NCBI GenBank assembly: GCA_033064195.1
Contig: JARBJD010000073.1
Location: 124,001-188,000 of the forward strand
From: Blattamonas nauphoetae
Taxonomy: Eukaryota; Preaxostyla; Oxymonadida
Direction of reading: 5' to 3'
DNA: 64,000 nucleotides
The position numbers and the translations under genes are program-made. The notes below the pieces were generated by a model. It did no database searches. It saw only the letters and a program-made list of their open reading frames with translations, and was not told where the DNA came from. Positions 19,871-32,400 of this stretch are shown one piece after another. Position 1 is the first letter of the stretch. Each line of letters starts with the position of its first letter.

Positions 19871-21720
19871 ATGACATCAAAACTCGACGATATAACTCCT
19901 CCCGGATGTGTGTCCTTTCTGTGATGATCTCTGATTTTCTATTGTTTCGTCTCATTATTCTTTGTGATTCAGACACAAACGCGAAAAGGATCAGTGAAGG
20001 AGCGTTTGGGCAAGTTCTGAAAGATGAACATGAGCGGAGTGGAGTTTCATATGCGGTGAAGGTGCTGCCGATGCTGAAAGAGGGAGACAAGGAGTGAGTG
20101 ACTCGTGAAGTTGAGATGTTGACTCGTTTTGCTCATGCTCGGATTGTGGGTCTTCATGAGTCGATTGACATGGGAGGACACCAAGCGATTGTGATGGAGC
20201 TTGGAGATCGGAGTTTGAAAGATCTGATCTTGGAATATGAGAAACGAGGTGAATTGATTCCTCTTCCTGTTTGTCTCTTTTCATTTATCTCATTGTTTTG
20301 ATTCTTTTGATGATTTTGATATTTGTTGGACATCTGCTTGTTTTTGTTATTTTATTGCTGTGGATGTGTTTTCAGTTGACAGTGATGATTCTGATTGACA
20401 TTTGCGAGGGACTTTTGTGGATGCACACTCACTCGTCGGGATCGACGGCTCATGGAGATCTGAAGCCTGAGAATGTTCTTCTTCGCCCGAACTGTCGGGC
20501 ATTTCTGTGTTTGTTGGATTTGATCCTTTTCAAATGTCGTCTTTCTTGCTTCAGGTGATCTTGGTGGTTCGGCTCCTCTGGATCAGCAACTGACATCGAA
20601 GATTGGAGAAATGGGGACATTCGAGTACAACTCACCGGAGCGAGTGATGGACAGCAAAGGAACACCCACGCCAGCGAGTGATGTTTGGTCGCTTGGAGTT
20701 CTGGCGTATCGAATGGTGACTGGGAAGTCGCTGTTTGACGGATTACAAGTTTTTCAGATGACTGTGGCGCTGAGCCAGTTCAATGAATCCAAAATCCCTC
20801 TCTCAATCGATCCTTCGGTGAGAGAAGTTCTCCTGAAGATGCTGGAACCTGTCTGTTCTCTTTCTTCACCATTCATTCTTTCCACTTATTGTTCGCTTGG
20901 ACTGATTCTGTCAGAACGTGGCGCTTCGAGCAACAACGACGACGCTTTTCGAAGGTGGTCTTTTGGAGCGAATGCTTGGCGCTGAAACGGCTCGATCGAA
21001 AATGAAGAACATTCAGCTTGCGACTCGAGGGAACGAGATCAAGGAATCGTTGAGTGATTCGACATTGAAAGAGAAGACGATTGAACTTGAGATGGAAAAG
21101 CTGAAACTGTTGGATGAGACCAAAGAACTCGAATCCAAACCGAGATCGCTTCAGATGACGCTTAAACGGACATATAACCGAAATCATGACTTGGAGATGG
21201 AAGAGGAACTCGGACAACCACACCAGCTCCTCACCACTCAAACTGCATCATTCTCGATCAACCCTGAGGACAATGTCATCTCACAGATTCGAAAAATCCC
21301 TGGTATCGATAGTGGATCACTTAACCCGGTCTGGATGAAAGCTTCCAGACGGACATTCATTCGAGACGAACTTGAAGAGACAGCGCGTGGACAATGGAGC
21401 ACAAGCCTATTCAAAGAACCAGTCTCAGAAGGAGTGGTGTCTGTTGGCATCACAATTCAAGCTCTCCCTGATGAAGACTGTTTGTCTCTCCTTTTTTAAG
21501 AAGTGTTCAGTTATGGTTGACTGGTTCATGTTCGGACTCATCGATGCACAAGCTTTGTCACTGAAACATATCCATCAACTTGGAGTGGATATTCCCAGTG
21601 TGATCTCATTTTGATTCTCATTTGTTCTCGACTCATCAGATTCATTCGCCTACTCGACAGGGAAGGGAAGACTCCGCATGAACCTTCCATCAACCAAACA
21701 TGAAGCGAAGAAAATTCATA

Positions 21721-23750
21721 TAGTAGTAAAAAAACAAGTGAAGGTAAAATAACCCAGACAAGTCACCTTAATTCACATAGTGGAAGGATACCACTTTTGC
21801 ACCTCTGACACCGAACTGAATGATTTCTCCAACTTAATTTTTTTCGCATCGCAAAATTTCCTCATCTTCATTTGTTTCTCTAAATTTTGAATTTAATAGA
21901 GCGATTTTGAGAAAGGCTGACAATTCACTGCCCATCACATTTTGATTATGAGTCAATATCTCAGTCCGAAGCAAATTTCACGGGTTATCGCCACTGTAGA
22001 ATACAGAAATCTCACCAATCCAGCTGCAAAAGGCACCAAACTCTATTTGGAGGAACCGGTTCGTCACGAAGACATTGTGAAGTCGGGAGTCTGCACAGAA
22101 GGTCAGCTCAAGAGAGGAATTCGGGCGACAAACGATCACAGAGAAATTGGAGTCGCCCATCGCCCTTCTAAACTCACTCATGGCGATGAATTGGAACTTT
22201 TAGCCTATTGTCTTGAAAAAATTGAACTCAATGGACATGTGAAAAAGAAGGATATACTCAAACAAGTTTGTCCATTATTTGATTCTTCACAGTTTAAGGC
22301 CAATCTGATCTGGAAAAAAAGTGAAAGATACGATGAAAATAAAGCAATCATGAGCAAACAGTGGCTGAACGCCTGGCTGGGTCGCCAGAATCTGTTTGTC
22401 CAATACAAACCTCTTTATATCGCAATCGAACGAATAGACAATACGACTGAGGGAACTCTTCGCGAATGGATATCTCTTCTAAAGACCGTTATTGAGCGTT
22501 ATCAGATCGATTCAAGTCTTATCTATAATTTCGATGAGTCTTCTCTACGAATCAGTATCGATGATCGAAGTCTCATTGTATCGACACCAAATCGTGCCGT
22601 AGCTGTTCTCCCGTCACCACCTCGAATCGACAATGCGACGTTATGTGCCTGCGTCTCCTCACATGGTTCACGACTCGATCCCGTGATTCTATGGCCGAGC
22701 GCGAGTATCCCCAAGGAATTTGCAGATCTGTCAAATCACCATATACACGTTCTTTGCAGAAAAATAGGCTGGATAAATCAAGCAACATACAACGAAATCA
22801 TGAAAAATTACTTTCTTCCTCAAATCGATCAACAAAGACGAAGTATCAACAAAAGTCGTTCGCACGCACTTTTAATAATGGACGGACATCAAACACGACA
22901 TTGTCAAGAGATTATCGATCTGGCAAATTCACTCAAAATCCATATTCTCATTCTGCCTGCCCACACCACCCACGTCACGCAACCCCTGGATCAATTTCCG
23001 TTCGCTGTATTCAAACAAAAATGCAACATTCATTTGCACCACCATCCAAGGGCGGAATTAGAGAGTACAGAAGTGCCTTAGCCGACGTCCTTCCAGATGC
23101 ACTTTCATCTGCGTTCCAAAAAAGTCTCGTCATGGGATCCTTCAAAGCTACTGGCATCATGCCCCTAAATGTGGAAGCTCTCTTGGCCACGCGATCAAAA
23201 CTGGTTAAAAAAAGCGATGAAGGTCAAGAATGGAAGCAAACCCAAAACAACCTCCCCACCGCCACAAAGTCAAAATTCCCTTCGTCTGATGAACCAACAG
23301 CGAGAGGGAAGTCTCCTCTCTCCCTCACAGAATGATGATCGAGAAAAAACATTTGGTCAGACAAAAATCACGGATTTTGTGTGCGTCAGATCGAAGATCC
23401 GTCATCCACCAATTATTCAGGCCAACACCGAGATCACGCCTGTTAAGAGGCACAGCAGCGTCGGGTCCACAGCTGATTCCGAGGCGATAGCGCACTTGAC
23501 ATACTCCCCACGAAAAAATCGGCCATATTTGAGTGATGACTTTGATGACGAATTTTAAACAGTATACAGACTTATTCCTTTCTTCACCTCATTTTCATCT
23601 TTTTCTATGATAGTTGGAGCATGTAGGATTTTTTCTGATTTCTGAAACCCGATAAATGATGTGAAAATGTCGCTCACAATGATCTTCCCCCAGAAGCTGA
23701 CATAGCAAAAGGTCTGACTTATTTTACCTTCACTTGTTATTTTACTACTA
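21721..23750 (+). mobile_element. pogo/Tigger-like DNA transposon (2,030 bp) in exon 7 of kinase gene E
   Basis: Inverted ends: the left starts TAGTAGTAAAAAAACAAGTG and the right is the reverse complement of TAGTAGTAAAATAACAAGTG, about 30 bases each. TA flanks both sides (21719-21720 and 23751-23752). Removing the element plus one TA restores ATT CAT ATC TCT TCT in the SPRY-like exon, equal in length to paralogue F. TA duplication and a DDE_1-type transposase fit the pogo group of Tc1/mariner. Confidence 0.9.
21948..23558 (+). pseudogene. pogo-like DDE_1 transposase, frameshifted
   Basis: The first ATG of the frame is at 21948 (MSQYLSPKQISR). The N-terminal ~150 residues should hold CENP-B/HTH-type DNA-binding units (THGDELELLAYCLEKIE, KQWLNAWLGRQNL). 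The catalytic core shows LIYNFDESSL (first Asp, ~residue 195), ALLIMDGHQTRHC (second, ~311) and THVTQPLDQFPFAVFK (third, ~347). The frame ends at 23081, but homology-like text continues in another frame from about 23020 (REYRSALADVLPDALSSAF, GSFKATGIMPLN), and an acidic C-terminus (RPYLSDDFDDEF) ends at 23558 back in the first frame. One or two frame changes are implied, so it is probably inactive. Confidence 0.8.
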
Positions 23751-26420
23751 TATCTCTTCTCTCTGGAAGAAAGGTGACCGAGTGGTGTTGGAGGTGGACA
23801 TGGATGCGAGGCCTCGCACAGCTGTGTTCATCGTCAACGGAAATGTTTGTCACACATTTGTGTCTGGTCTCCCTCCCTCGATCCGATTTGGAGTGTGTCG
23901 TTCGTCATCCTCATTTTGGCTTCTTTTCAGTTGTCGATGAAGCACAAAGGAGTTTCAGTTCGGTTTGATGGACTAACTCGTCTGAAGAAAGCAACACCAC
24001 TCCCAAGAGTGAATGAAATCAAATGGAATCCCGAAGACTTGAAAGACAGTGAGGACATGTACATGAATGGAATACGATCGAGTGTTCTGACAATCCAAAC
24101 ACAGATGCCATCACTCGTCTTCACTGATGCTTCGCACTTCACTGTGGATGACAACACCGTTGCATCTGCTTGTCTGCCCGTGACCAGAAGCTATGAGTCC
24201 GACCACCCCAAATGGAGTTCATTCGTCCTCTCGGAACAGATTACAGAAGGAATTGTGGCAATCTCGTTCACTTTTCTCACACGCAATGATATGTATTTGT
24301 CATACTTCGGCTTGATTGGTGGAATGTCACCGATTCCCGAAATTGGACAGAGACTTGGACAGTTCAACGGTGTGTCTCCATTCTCTCTTTTCAATGGTTA
24401 CACTATACTCACACTTGTCACATTCATGTCATCTCATCTTCCTCTCACAATTTCAGACTCGATCGCTCTCTCTCGGGAGCGGAAACTTCATCTCTTGACC
24501 TCAGTAGGACAACAGGAGATCGATCTCTCTTCTTTTTTCGAAAGCGGTGATCATGTCGTCGTTGAAATCAACATGGACTCGACTCCTCGCACTGCCCAGT
24601 TCTTCGTCGACGGACAGTCGGCCAATGCAGTCGTTGATGATCTTCCGGAATCTGTTCGGGTTGGAGTGTGTTCTCGTCCCATTCACTCATTCGCATTTCC
24701 ATTCTCTCCTGTTCTCTTCATTCGTACATCTTCACTTATCTCTCCATCCTCCGTCTCAGTTCTCCACATGGGACCAACACCTACGTGTTCGGATTGACAG
24801 AATCACCAACCTCAACCGCTCGATCCCATTCACAGATAAGATGAAAGTAGTTGAATGGCCAAGAACCAGACCACTCCAAGCGACAGAAACTGATGAGACG
24901 GAGAATCTCTCCAAAACGATTGGTGACAAAGTGGATGACGGAACGAGTGTGGAAAAGAAGAAAAGACAGATCCCGGCGATCAAACTTCCAGAACTGCTCT
25001 TCACTCACAAATCACACTTCACCATTCGAAACAACATTCTGACTCGGACAGAGAAAGGGACAGACGAGAACGGAGGAACCAGACCAAGCACTGTTCTGTT
25101 CTCCGAGCCGATCACGAAGGGTGTCGTTTCTGTCACTTTCGTTGTACTGACACTCGCAGAATTGATGGGTTTGTCTCTTCTCTCTCATCATTCTCTGCAG
25201 ATCAGAAGGGTTTTATCTCTTTCGGGCTTCTCGATTCTTCGAGGACTGTTCCACAACTTGGCCAAGTGTTGGGGAAGGATGTGAAATGTGTGCTATTCGA
25301 ATCAATGATCTTCGTCCCTTCACACTCATCATCTTCAGATTCTGTTGGTCTGATAACATCAAGTCGAGAACTCTTTCTTTTCAGTCAGATCAAACTGAAA
25401 GACAAAGACCATTTTAATTTCTCAAAAAAAGCTCGCGTGGTGATGGAAGTGAACATGGACTCGACTCCACGCACTGTCCAGTTCTTCGTCAACGGAAAGG
25501 CAATCAAACGATATGTGAGTGAGATTCCAGAATCAGTGAGAATTGGTGTTTGTCATCTCTTCGTTTCGTTTCTCACTCGTTCAGTTCTCAGCAGATGTGA
25601 TGGGAACCTCAGTCCAAATCACAAGCCTTTTCCACTCCACCCAAGCGACTCCTCTGACAGACAAGATGAGAGAGATCAAATGGACCTTCACCGAACAATC
25701 ACTCGAAGAAAGAAAATTCGAAGATTACGCCACGATTCGGAGGGAAGCAGAAGGATCGATGCCGGCTCTCCTCTTCAGAAATCCGGAGCACTTCAAGATT
25801 GAGGGAAACCTGATTACTCGCACAGATGTCGACTTCAATGGACTCCCAGCGCCATTCAGCACAGTGATGATTGATGAAGTGCTTGCGAAAACCAGATATG
25901 TTGCCATCACAATCCTCGCCCTTCCTCAAACTGAGAGTCTGCTCCTCTTTTCGTGATTTCCTTCAGATTCACGTGGTATTGTCATGTTTGGCGGCCTTTG
26001 GGATGACAGACATATTCCAAAAAGCCCAAAAGCACTCGGAATTAGGAAGAAACGTTTGGAGTTGCTTTTCTCAACAATATCTCCAACTGATCTCGTTTCT
26101 CTTTCGACTCTCGCTTCAGGTTCATTTGCTTTCTGTTCATTGGATGGAACAATGTTCTACAATTCTCCCGATCATCCTCGCCGTCCACTCCAAGTTGGCG
26201 ATCAAGTGGTGTTGCAGGTGACCATTGGGTTTTTTGGTGAGGAGGCTGACTTCTTTGTGAACGGAGAATACGCGAGGGCAGGAACTATGTCTGATGAGTC
26301 CAAGATGTCGCTCGGCTTTTCTCTGGCTGGACCAGGAACTTCGATTCGAATTGATACCATCGCAAAATCGTTGTACATGGAAATACCTTCTCCAACTGGC
26401 TGTTCGTGTCAAATCCTCTA

Positions 26421-27819
26421 TAGTGGAAATTTAACCCGATACTTTAATTTAACCCGATACTTTTCTCCCATTTTTTGGACCCCTGTTTCCATCCATCCCA
26501 TATTTCTCGGAACCCATAACTTTTTGGGTCCCACCATTTCCGGGTTGGATATCTACCCTCCCCCATCAATCACTTGAGGTAGAAATCGAACCTCCAAAAT
26601 AGGATCCCCGGGTGGGGTCTCCTATTTAGGAGCCTTTTTTTTCTAATTTTTTGACCCTTTTTTGGCTCCCAAATAGGAGGTCCTTAACATTTAAGCTTAG
26701 GAAAGCCGAACTTCACGACCACTTTTCTCCACGCCTGTTCATGATTTTTCAATCCCAGTTCATTTCTGGTGATTTGGGATGGTTTTCTCTCAAAATGACA
26801 ATTTTTTGAAAAATGAAAAATCCTGGGGGGATCTGGGTGGAAATTTAGGGTGAAATATTGATTTACCTGTATAACAAGCTGAGGATCTTGAAAACTTGTT
26901 TTGATCATATCTCCACAACCAAACATGATCCAGACATGAAACTTTTACCAATATGGATGTTTTGTTGAGCAGTATTTTTTTCGGAAAATTTTGAGAATTT
27001 TCGAAGACCTCCTATTTTGGCACTTTATGGTTTTTCCGTGTTTTTCTCAGAATCTCCACCACCATCTCACTCTCTGAGAACGAATCTGTCGAAAATGATG
27101 ATTTGGATTGGATTCTGATGGTGTCTCCACCATTTTGACGGAATTTGGAGACTGGTGCATCATCCCATGTCAAGTGACAGCTCTCATTTAGAACCAAGGT
27201 TAAAAAGAAAAAAAAAATATCTCAACTGCCGCAAGGGGATTTTTTTCAAAATTTTCCGAAAAAAATACTTCTCAACAAAACATCCATATTGGTAAAAGTT
27301 TCATGTCTGGATCATGTTTGGTTGTGGAGATATGATCAAAACAAGTTTTCAAGATCCTAAGCTTGTTATACAGGTAAATCAATATTTCACCCTAAATTTC
27401 CACCCAGATCCCCCCAGGATTTTTCATTTTTCAAAAAATTGTCATTTTGAGAGAAAACCATCCCAAATCACCAGAAATGAACTGGGATTGAAAAATCATG
27501 AACAGGCGTGGAGAAAAGTGGTCGTGAAGTTCGGCTTTCCTAAGCTTAAATGTTAAGGACCTCCTATTTGGGAGCCAAAAAAGGGTCAAAAAATTAGAAA
27601 AAAAAGGCTCCTAAATAGGAGACCCCACCCGGGGATCCTATTTTGGAGGTTCGATTTCTACCTCAAGTGATTGATGGGGGAGGGTAGATATCCAACCCGG
27701 AAATGGTGGGACCCAAAAAGTTATGGGTTCCGAGAAATATGGGATGGATGGAAACAGGGGTCCAAAAAATGGGAGAAAAGTATCGGGTTAAATTAAAGTA
27801 TCGGGTTAAATTTCCACTA
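26421..27819. mobile_element. Long palindromic (foldback) element, 1.4 kb, in the stop codon of kinase gene E
   Basis: Two arms of about 575 bases (26421-~26996 and ~27244-27819) are nearly perfect inverted copies around a ~250-base unique centre. The ends read TAGTGGAAATTTAACCCGAT, with TTTAACCCGATAC repeated. TA flanks both sides (26419-26420 and 27820-27821). Removing the element and one TA yields CTC TAA, the expected stop after the family C-terminus. It has no transposase; the small frames in the arms mirror each other. The near-identity of the arms implies recent formation or arm correction. Confidence 0.85.
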
Positions 27820-27821
27820 TA

Positions 27822-28207
27822 AATGTTCGCATTCACAAGACACTTATTTGCGAACACCTACTCTTATTTTACTCACTTCGTTCACCGTTTTAAAGTTGGA
27901 TTGTCATGAACCTCTGTCTATCAATCGTGTTGTCCAACCTGGTACCGTCGTCTGATAGTCCGTTCCTAGGTTTTGTGGCGGCGTCATTTCGACTGTATTT
28001 TCATCAAAAAAGGGACAGAGATAAACTGATATCGACAAATGAAGGAAAAAGCGACGAATGAACACAAACAAACAAAGACGGCGCGAGGCCTTGGTGATCA
28101 TCAACAAACTCAGCGAGTGTTGACTGTTGTGTTCAGCAGACAATAGAAAAGTCGAGGAATATGAATGTAAAGAGAAAGAAAATGCAGAGCAAAATCATGA
28201 AGACTCA
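27822..28207. other. Intergenic stretch after gene E
   Basis: It begins at the original 3' flank of gene E. Short frames on both strands look non-coding. I see no gene or repeat here. Confidence 0.5.
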
Positions 28208-28997
28208 TAGTGGTGTTAGAAACCCGCCCGCGTTCAGAAACCCGCAACCGGTGTCCAAAAAACCGCAACCGAACGATCTTCATCATACTCTCACTCTTTC
28301 ATCATTTATTCACATTATCCTCTATTTTTCTCACATTTTTGAAAAAATCTATCGAAAAAAATCGTGAAGTGACGCAATTGAAACTGATCTTTCTCGAGAC
28401 TCGGCATTGTCATCATATCCCTCCTCGTTTGTATTTTCTTGTTGAATCGGTTGTTGTGAACGTCAAATGAACGTTGGATCGGTGGTTTGACTTCATGAAA
28501 CTTTGATTCAAAGGAAGATCGGAAGAGAAGAAACTGAACCATTGCAATCTTGCCCTCCTGATGTCAGTGTCAGTTTGATCCTTGTTTTTATTTCCTCCTC
28601 CGGATGTTCTGAATATCAGAGCTTCTCTTGTGTGAGTTTTACAGATTGCAAGACATCTAACTGAACAAATGATGATAAAGTTGAGAACGACAGAATCTCA
28701 AGAAGTATGGTCGAGTGAAATTGATGAAGCGTTGGAATTGTGTATTGAAACAAGTTCTTTGGTTGACTGTCATATCTCGAGTCCTGGCTAGTGAAACATC
28801 GATTTCGGTTTGAATCTTGACCCATTGATTTCAATGTCGCATTTCACAGACGTGTTTTTCTTCTTCACTTTTTCCAGAAAACTTCTCAAGACTCTCAGTT
28901 GAGACAATTAGAAATGAATGATCAATCAAAAATGAAGTGGCGGATTTATCACGCTGGTTGCGGGTTTATGGACCAGAGCGGGTTTCTAACACCACTA
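28208..28997. mobile_element. TNA-target inverted-repeat element (790 bp)
   Basis: The left end TAGTGGTGTTAGAAACCCGC is matched by the reverse complement at the right end; AAACCCGCAACC recurs just inside each end. TCA flanks both sides (28205-28207 and 28998-29000). The interior is AT-rich with no coding frame. It shares design and target with the element at 3184-3659. Confidence 0.8.
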
Positions 28998-29000
28998 TCA

Positions 29001-29433
29001 GAATTGAGTGTGGATCTGTGAGATGAGAAGAAAGACAGCAATCCAATCTGTCCATCTCAACACACACGTCGTACGGGGTGGTCGATGGAAGAGGGATTGC
29101 TGGTGAAGCAGATACAACACAATTGTGAAGGAGGTGAAGTGGTCGCCGAAGGAGACGAGTCGTGCTTAGATTCCACAACGCTCGACAAATAATCGAAAAA
29201 GTGTTGGGTTGCATTCGTCGGCTGGTGTGGAGGAGAAAAGAAAGAAAGTGGGACTCTCAAATTGAGACGACACTCATCTTCCGACAGAGCTTCCAAGGAG
29301 AGAGCGACAGTTGACGAGAGGTGGAGGGACATGCAGTGAGATGAAGCATCAAAGACGATGAATCGGTGGTGAAACGAGGGAGGTGACTGATCAATGAAGC
29401 GGATGACAGAAGCTAATGAATGTTGGGAAGTGG
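29001..29433. other. 3' flank of receptor-like gene C
   Basis: Non-coding by composition; minus-strand frames of 80-90 codons exist but resemble nothing I know. Genes E (plus) and C (minus) converge here. Confidence 0.4.
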
Positions 29434-32400
29434 CTAATTGTGACTGAGCGCATGCAATTCTGGCTGTGGATCGGGTGGATCGTTCGGGAGGTCCAGAAGA
29501 TCGCTCGCTTCTTCTTTCTTACCTTCTCCAATCAATTCCAGACGAGAAAGAACGGATTCCACAGAAGGACGAGAAAGAGGATTCAGATCCAGACATTCCA
29601 AAAGAAGCTCAGACAGCTCAGCAGGCGAGACCAATTCCATCCCAGGAACAATCCCCAATCCCAGCTGTCGCTGAGCATTCACCGCATCTGTTTCACCGAA
29701 CGGAACTTGTCCAGTCGTTATTTCCCACAAGATCAGGCCGAGCCGAAAAACCGTCGCTTTCTGTTCATCAATCCCGAGTGAACGGTTCTCTTCTTCAGGT
29801 GCTGACCATCGCTTCTCTTCCTGCGCTTCGTTCTCCACACCTGATTGTGTCGGCACGATCGTTGGGGCGTGTGATGGTGTCTCGTCGTTCAGTGCGAAGC
29901 AGATCGTGTTCGATGGAGTGAACATCACCCAGTGAGGATTCAGTTTTCGAAGAGCCAATGCATTCGGACGAAGCGAAAGTAGTTTCGCAACTGCCTTTGC
30001 CACATCCAACCGCGTTCGATAGATGTTCAATTCTGACGTCTTCTCTCGTCCATGAAGTCTGTTGAACAGCGTGTCGTGCGAATTCACAAACCCATCTTCG
30101 ATCTTCGGACGACCAAACGCGTCCTCTCCCACAATCAGAACAGGTGCTTGACCCGAAGACGATGGAATCGTGTTTGTGTCTCGAAGCGGTTGTGGATGAT
30201 GATTCGAGACTGTGGAGTTTCCTTCAAAGTGCTTCTGGCCAGCCGTGTTCACAGAGTTTCGATTGTTGTCGTTGTCGCCTTCCGCCATCACCACATCAAT
30301 CTTGTCTTCTGCTTGGTCCAGTTCTTGTTGTTCTCCATCATTCTCATCTTTCTCTGTCTTGTTCTTGTTTCGACGTCGCACCAACAGAACCACAATCAGA
30401 ATCAACGCCAGTAGAGCACACGACACAACAATCACAAGCGGAATCCACCATTTCATGTTGTCTTTCATTGATTGTGCCATCCGATCAGACGAGCTCTGTT
30501 GAATCAAGAAACTGTCAGATGTTGTCTGATTCTCTCCAAACATCAGCCTTCCTCGCCATTCCAGCGAGGCGTCCAGAGTTTCCAGAGACGAACTGGGAAG
30601 GGTGACGACGATCTTCGTGTCAGTGAACGATGTCGCTGAGTCGACGGTGAGAGGGATCAGCGTTGAATTCACTTCCGTTCCATCCTTTTTCATCTCGAAC
30701 ACTTTCAGGAACAGCGAACACGGAATCAGAATCGTTCCTTCGATCGATAATGTCAACATTTTTGTCTTCTTGTCCAAAATCGACGAGGAGTCAGACGAGA
30801 GTGTTGGGATGAAGAGAGGAGCATCTGCATTCACTTCGGTCGACTCAACCTTACAACCTTCAGACGAGATCCACACTGATGGCGTCTTGAATCCGTCGCC
30901 AGCTGATAAACTTCCAATCTCAACTGTCCCATTTTCCGAGCAGGCAATGTTTCGACGAGCTGACGGGAATGACGAGTTTGAAGGGAAATTGTCGTGGAAC
31001 ACGGATGATTCAATTGTCGCAATTCCTCCCTTCATTCGAATCGCTCCTTGAGAGATATTGAAGAATCGGTTGTTCACCACGCTCAGTTCGGTCTCAATCA
31101 GATCAATCAGTCCTGTCGTCCACACACACAACTCGTCCATTTCATTTCCGTTTCCAGCTGTTTCACTCTTAATTGTCATCAATCCATCTTTCAGAATCAT
31201 CTTCGACGATGATGCAGAGATCAGAACGAATGACGGTTGAGACGATCCAACCACAATGTCGATGTTCTGGATGTTCAGAAGAGCAGACGAAACCACAATC
31301 AGAGCTGATGTCGCCGATTCTGCTGCTGACGAAGGAATGTTCAGTGATGGTTCGTTGTGTGTCCCATTTCGCATCAGAACCGACATTCCACTTTCAACTG
31401 TCATCTGCGACGACAGAGACGTGCTGTCCAGAAGCGAGAATGTTGGAGACATGATTCCGAGTCTTCGAACGATCTTCCACGCAGCATCCATCGTCGAGCA
31501 AGGACGAGACGAGTCTCCACATGTCCAATCAGACTGTCCGGTTTTCGTGTCCACGATGATCTCATTCACATTCGGACGAGCTGGTGTTCTTCCAGTGAAA
31601 GGTGAAGGAATCAGAACGACTCCACTGTCTTCGTCGGCAGGCTCGATGGTTTCAATGAGAATCTCCGTCGAGTATGAGAGAGCTCCTTCAAGTCCAATCA
31701 ACATTTCGGACGATTCTGCTCGAGTTGATGATTTCACAACAATCGAGAACGTGTGCGATGTGTTCAATTTCACTTCGTATTCTGTCCCAACCACCAGATC
31801 TGTCCCATTCAAGATCGCTATGCATCCTGTCCCAAGCGAGTTCGTGAACGAAAACTTCACTTCCGTGAACGAGGGAGGGGGAGGGGGTGGTGTTGTGAAA
31901 GAGGTTCTGTTGAGAAGAAGCACATTCTCTTCAACTCCGGTCTGTGGACACCGCGTCACTGACTCAACTGAGTATTCTGTTGACCATTCCAGTCTTCCCG
32001 ATGCTGCCGATGGAGGAAGAGGTGCAGATCCAAAAAGTGTCGTCGAGTTGGAGCGAGTTAGTGGGATGTTGATCGTGTTGCTTCCGTTTTGAATCAGCAT
32101 CGAATAACTCCCATCTCCAAAATTGAATCCTTCAAGAACAATCTCGGCCGTCTTCCCATCTGCTGAAATAGAGAAATCGGAGGAATTGACTGCACACAGA
32201 TAGACAATCGGTACTGACGACGCGCGGACGGAATATTTGGCGTTCGGAAGAACCCCATTCTCTCCCGACGACACAATTGCTGTTCCTGTTGTCGATGTCT
32301 CCGTTTCGCTCCCAAACTCAACATGAATTAGACGAGGCACATCCGGCCCTTCCAGCAATAACCCCATCGTCCCCTTCACTCCAGTATTCGCGGTTGCTGT

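Larger units (their letters stand above)
19871..26418 (+). pseudogene. Kinase-SPRY gene E (Ser/Thr kinase, coiled coil, four SPRY-like domains), interrupted
   Basis: Exons I could fix: 19871-19907, 19973-20268, 20376-20508, 20555-20850, 20915-21479, 21511-21597, 21640-21720 joined to 23753-23892, then from 23931. The kinase domain has ISEGAFGQVL, YAVKVLPM (Lys kept), HGDLKPENVLL (catalytic Asp, Lys, Asn kept), DLGGSAP in place of DFG, YNSPER and SDVWSLGVLAYRM. A coiled coil follows, then four SPRY-like modules marked by GDRVVLEVDMDARPRTAVF, GDHVVVEINMDSTPRTAQFF, ARVVMEVNMDSTPRTVQFF and GDQVVLQV...DFFVNGEY. Damage: a TGA at 20095-20097 where F has CGA (Arg), a pogo-like insertion in exon 7, and a palindromic element in the stop codon. 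Everything else I checked stays in frame, so the decay looks recent. The signalling role is inferred from the kinase motifs. Confidence 0.85.

Noticed and set aside
26684-27556. Identical 80-codon frames on opposite strands
   Set aside because: They are the two arms of the palindrome read in both directions; there is no start context or family support.
27904-28143. 79-codon minus-strand frame after gene E
   Set aside because: Isolated, without start context, motif or a second copy; likely chance.
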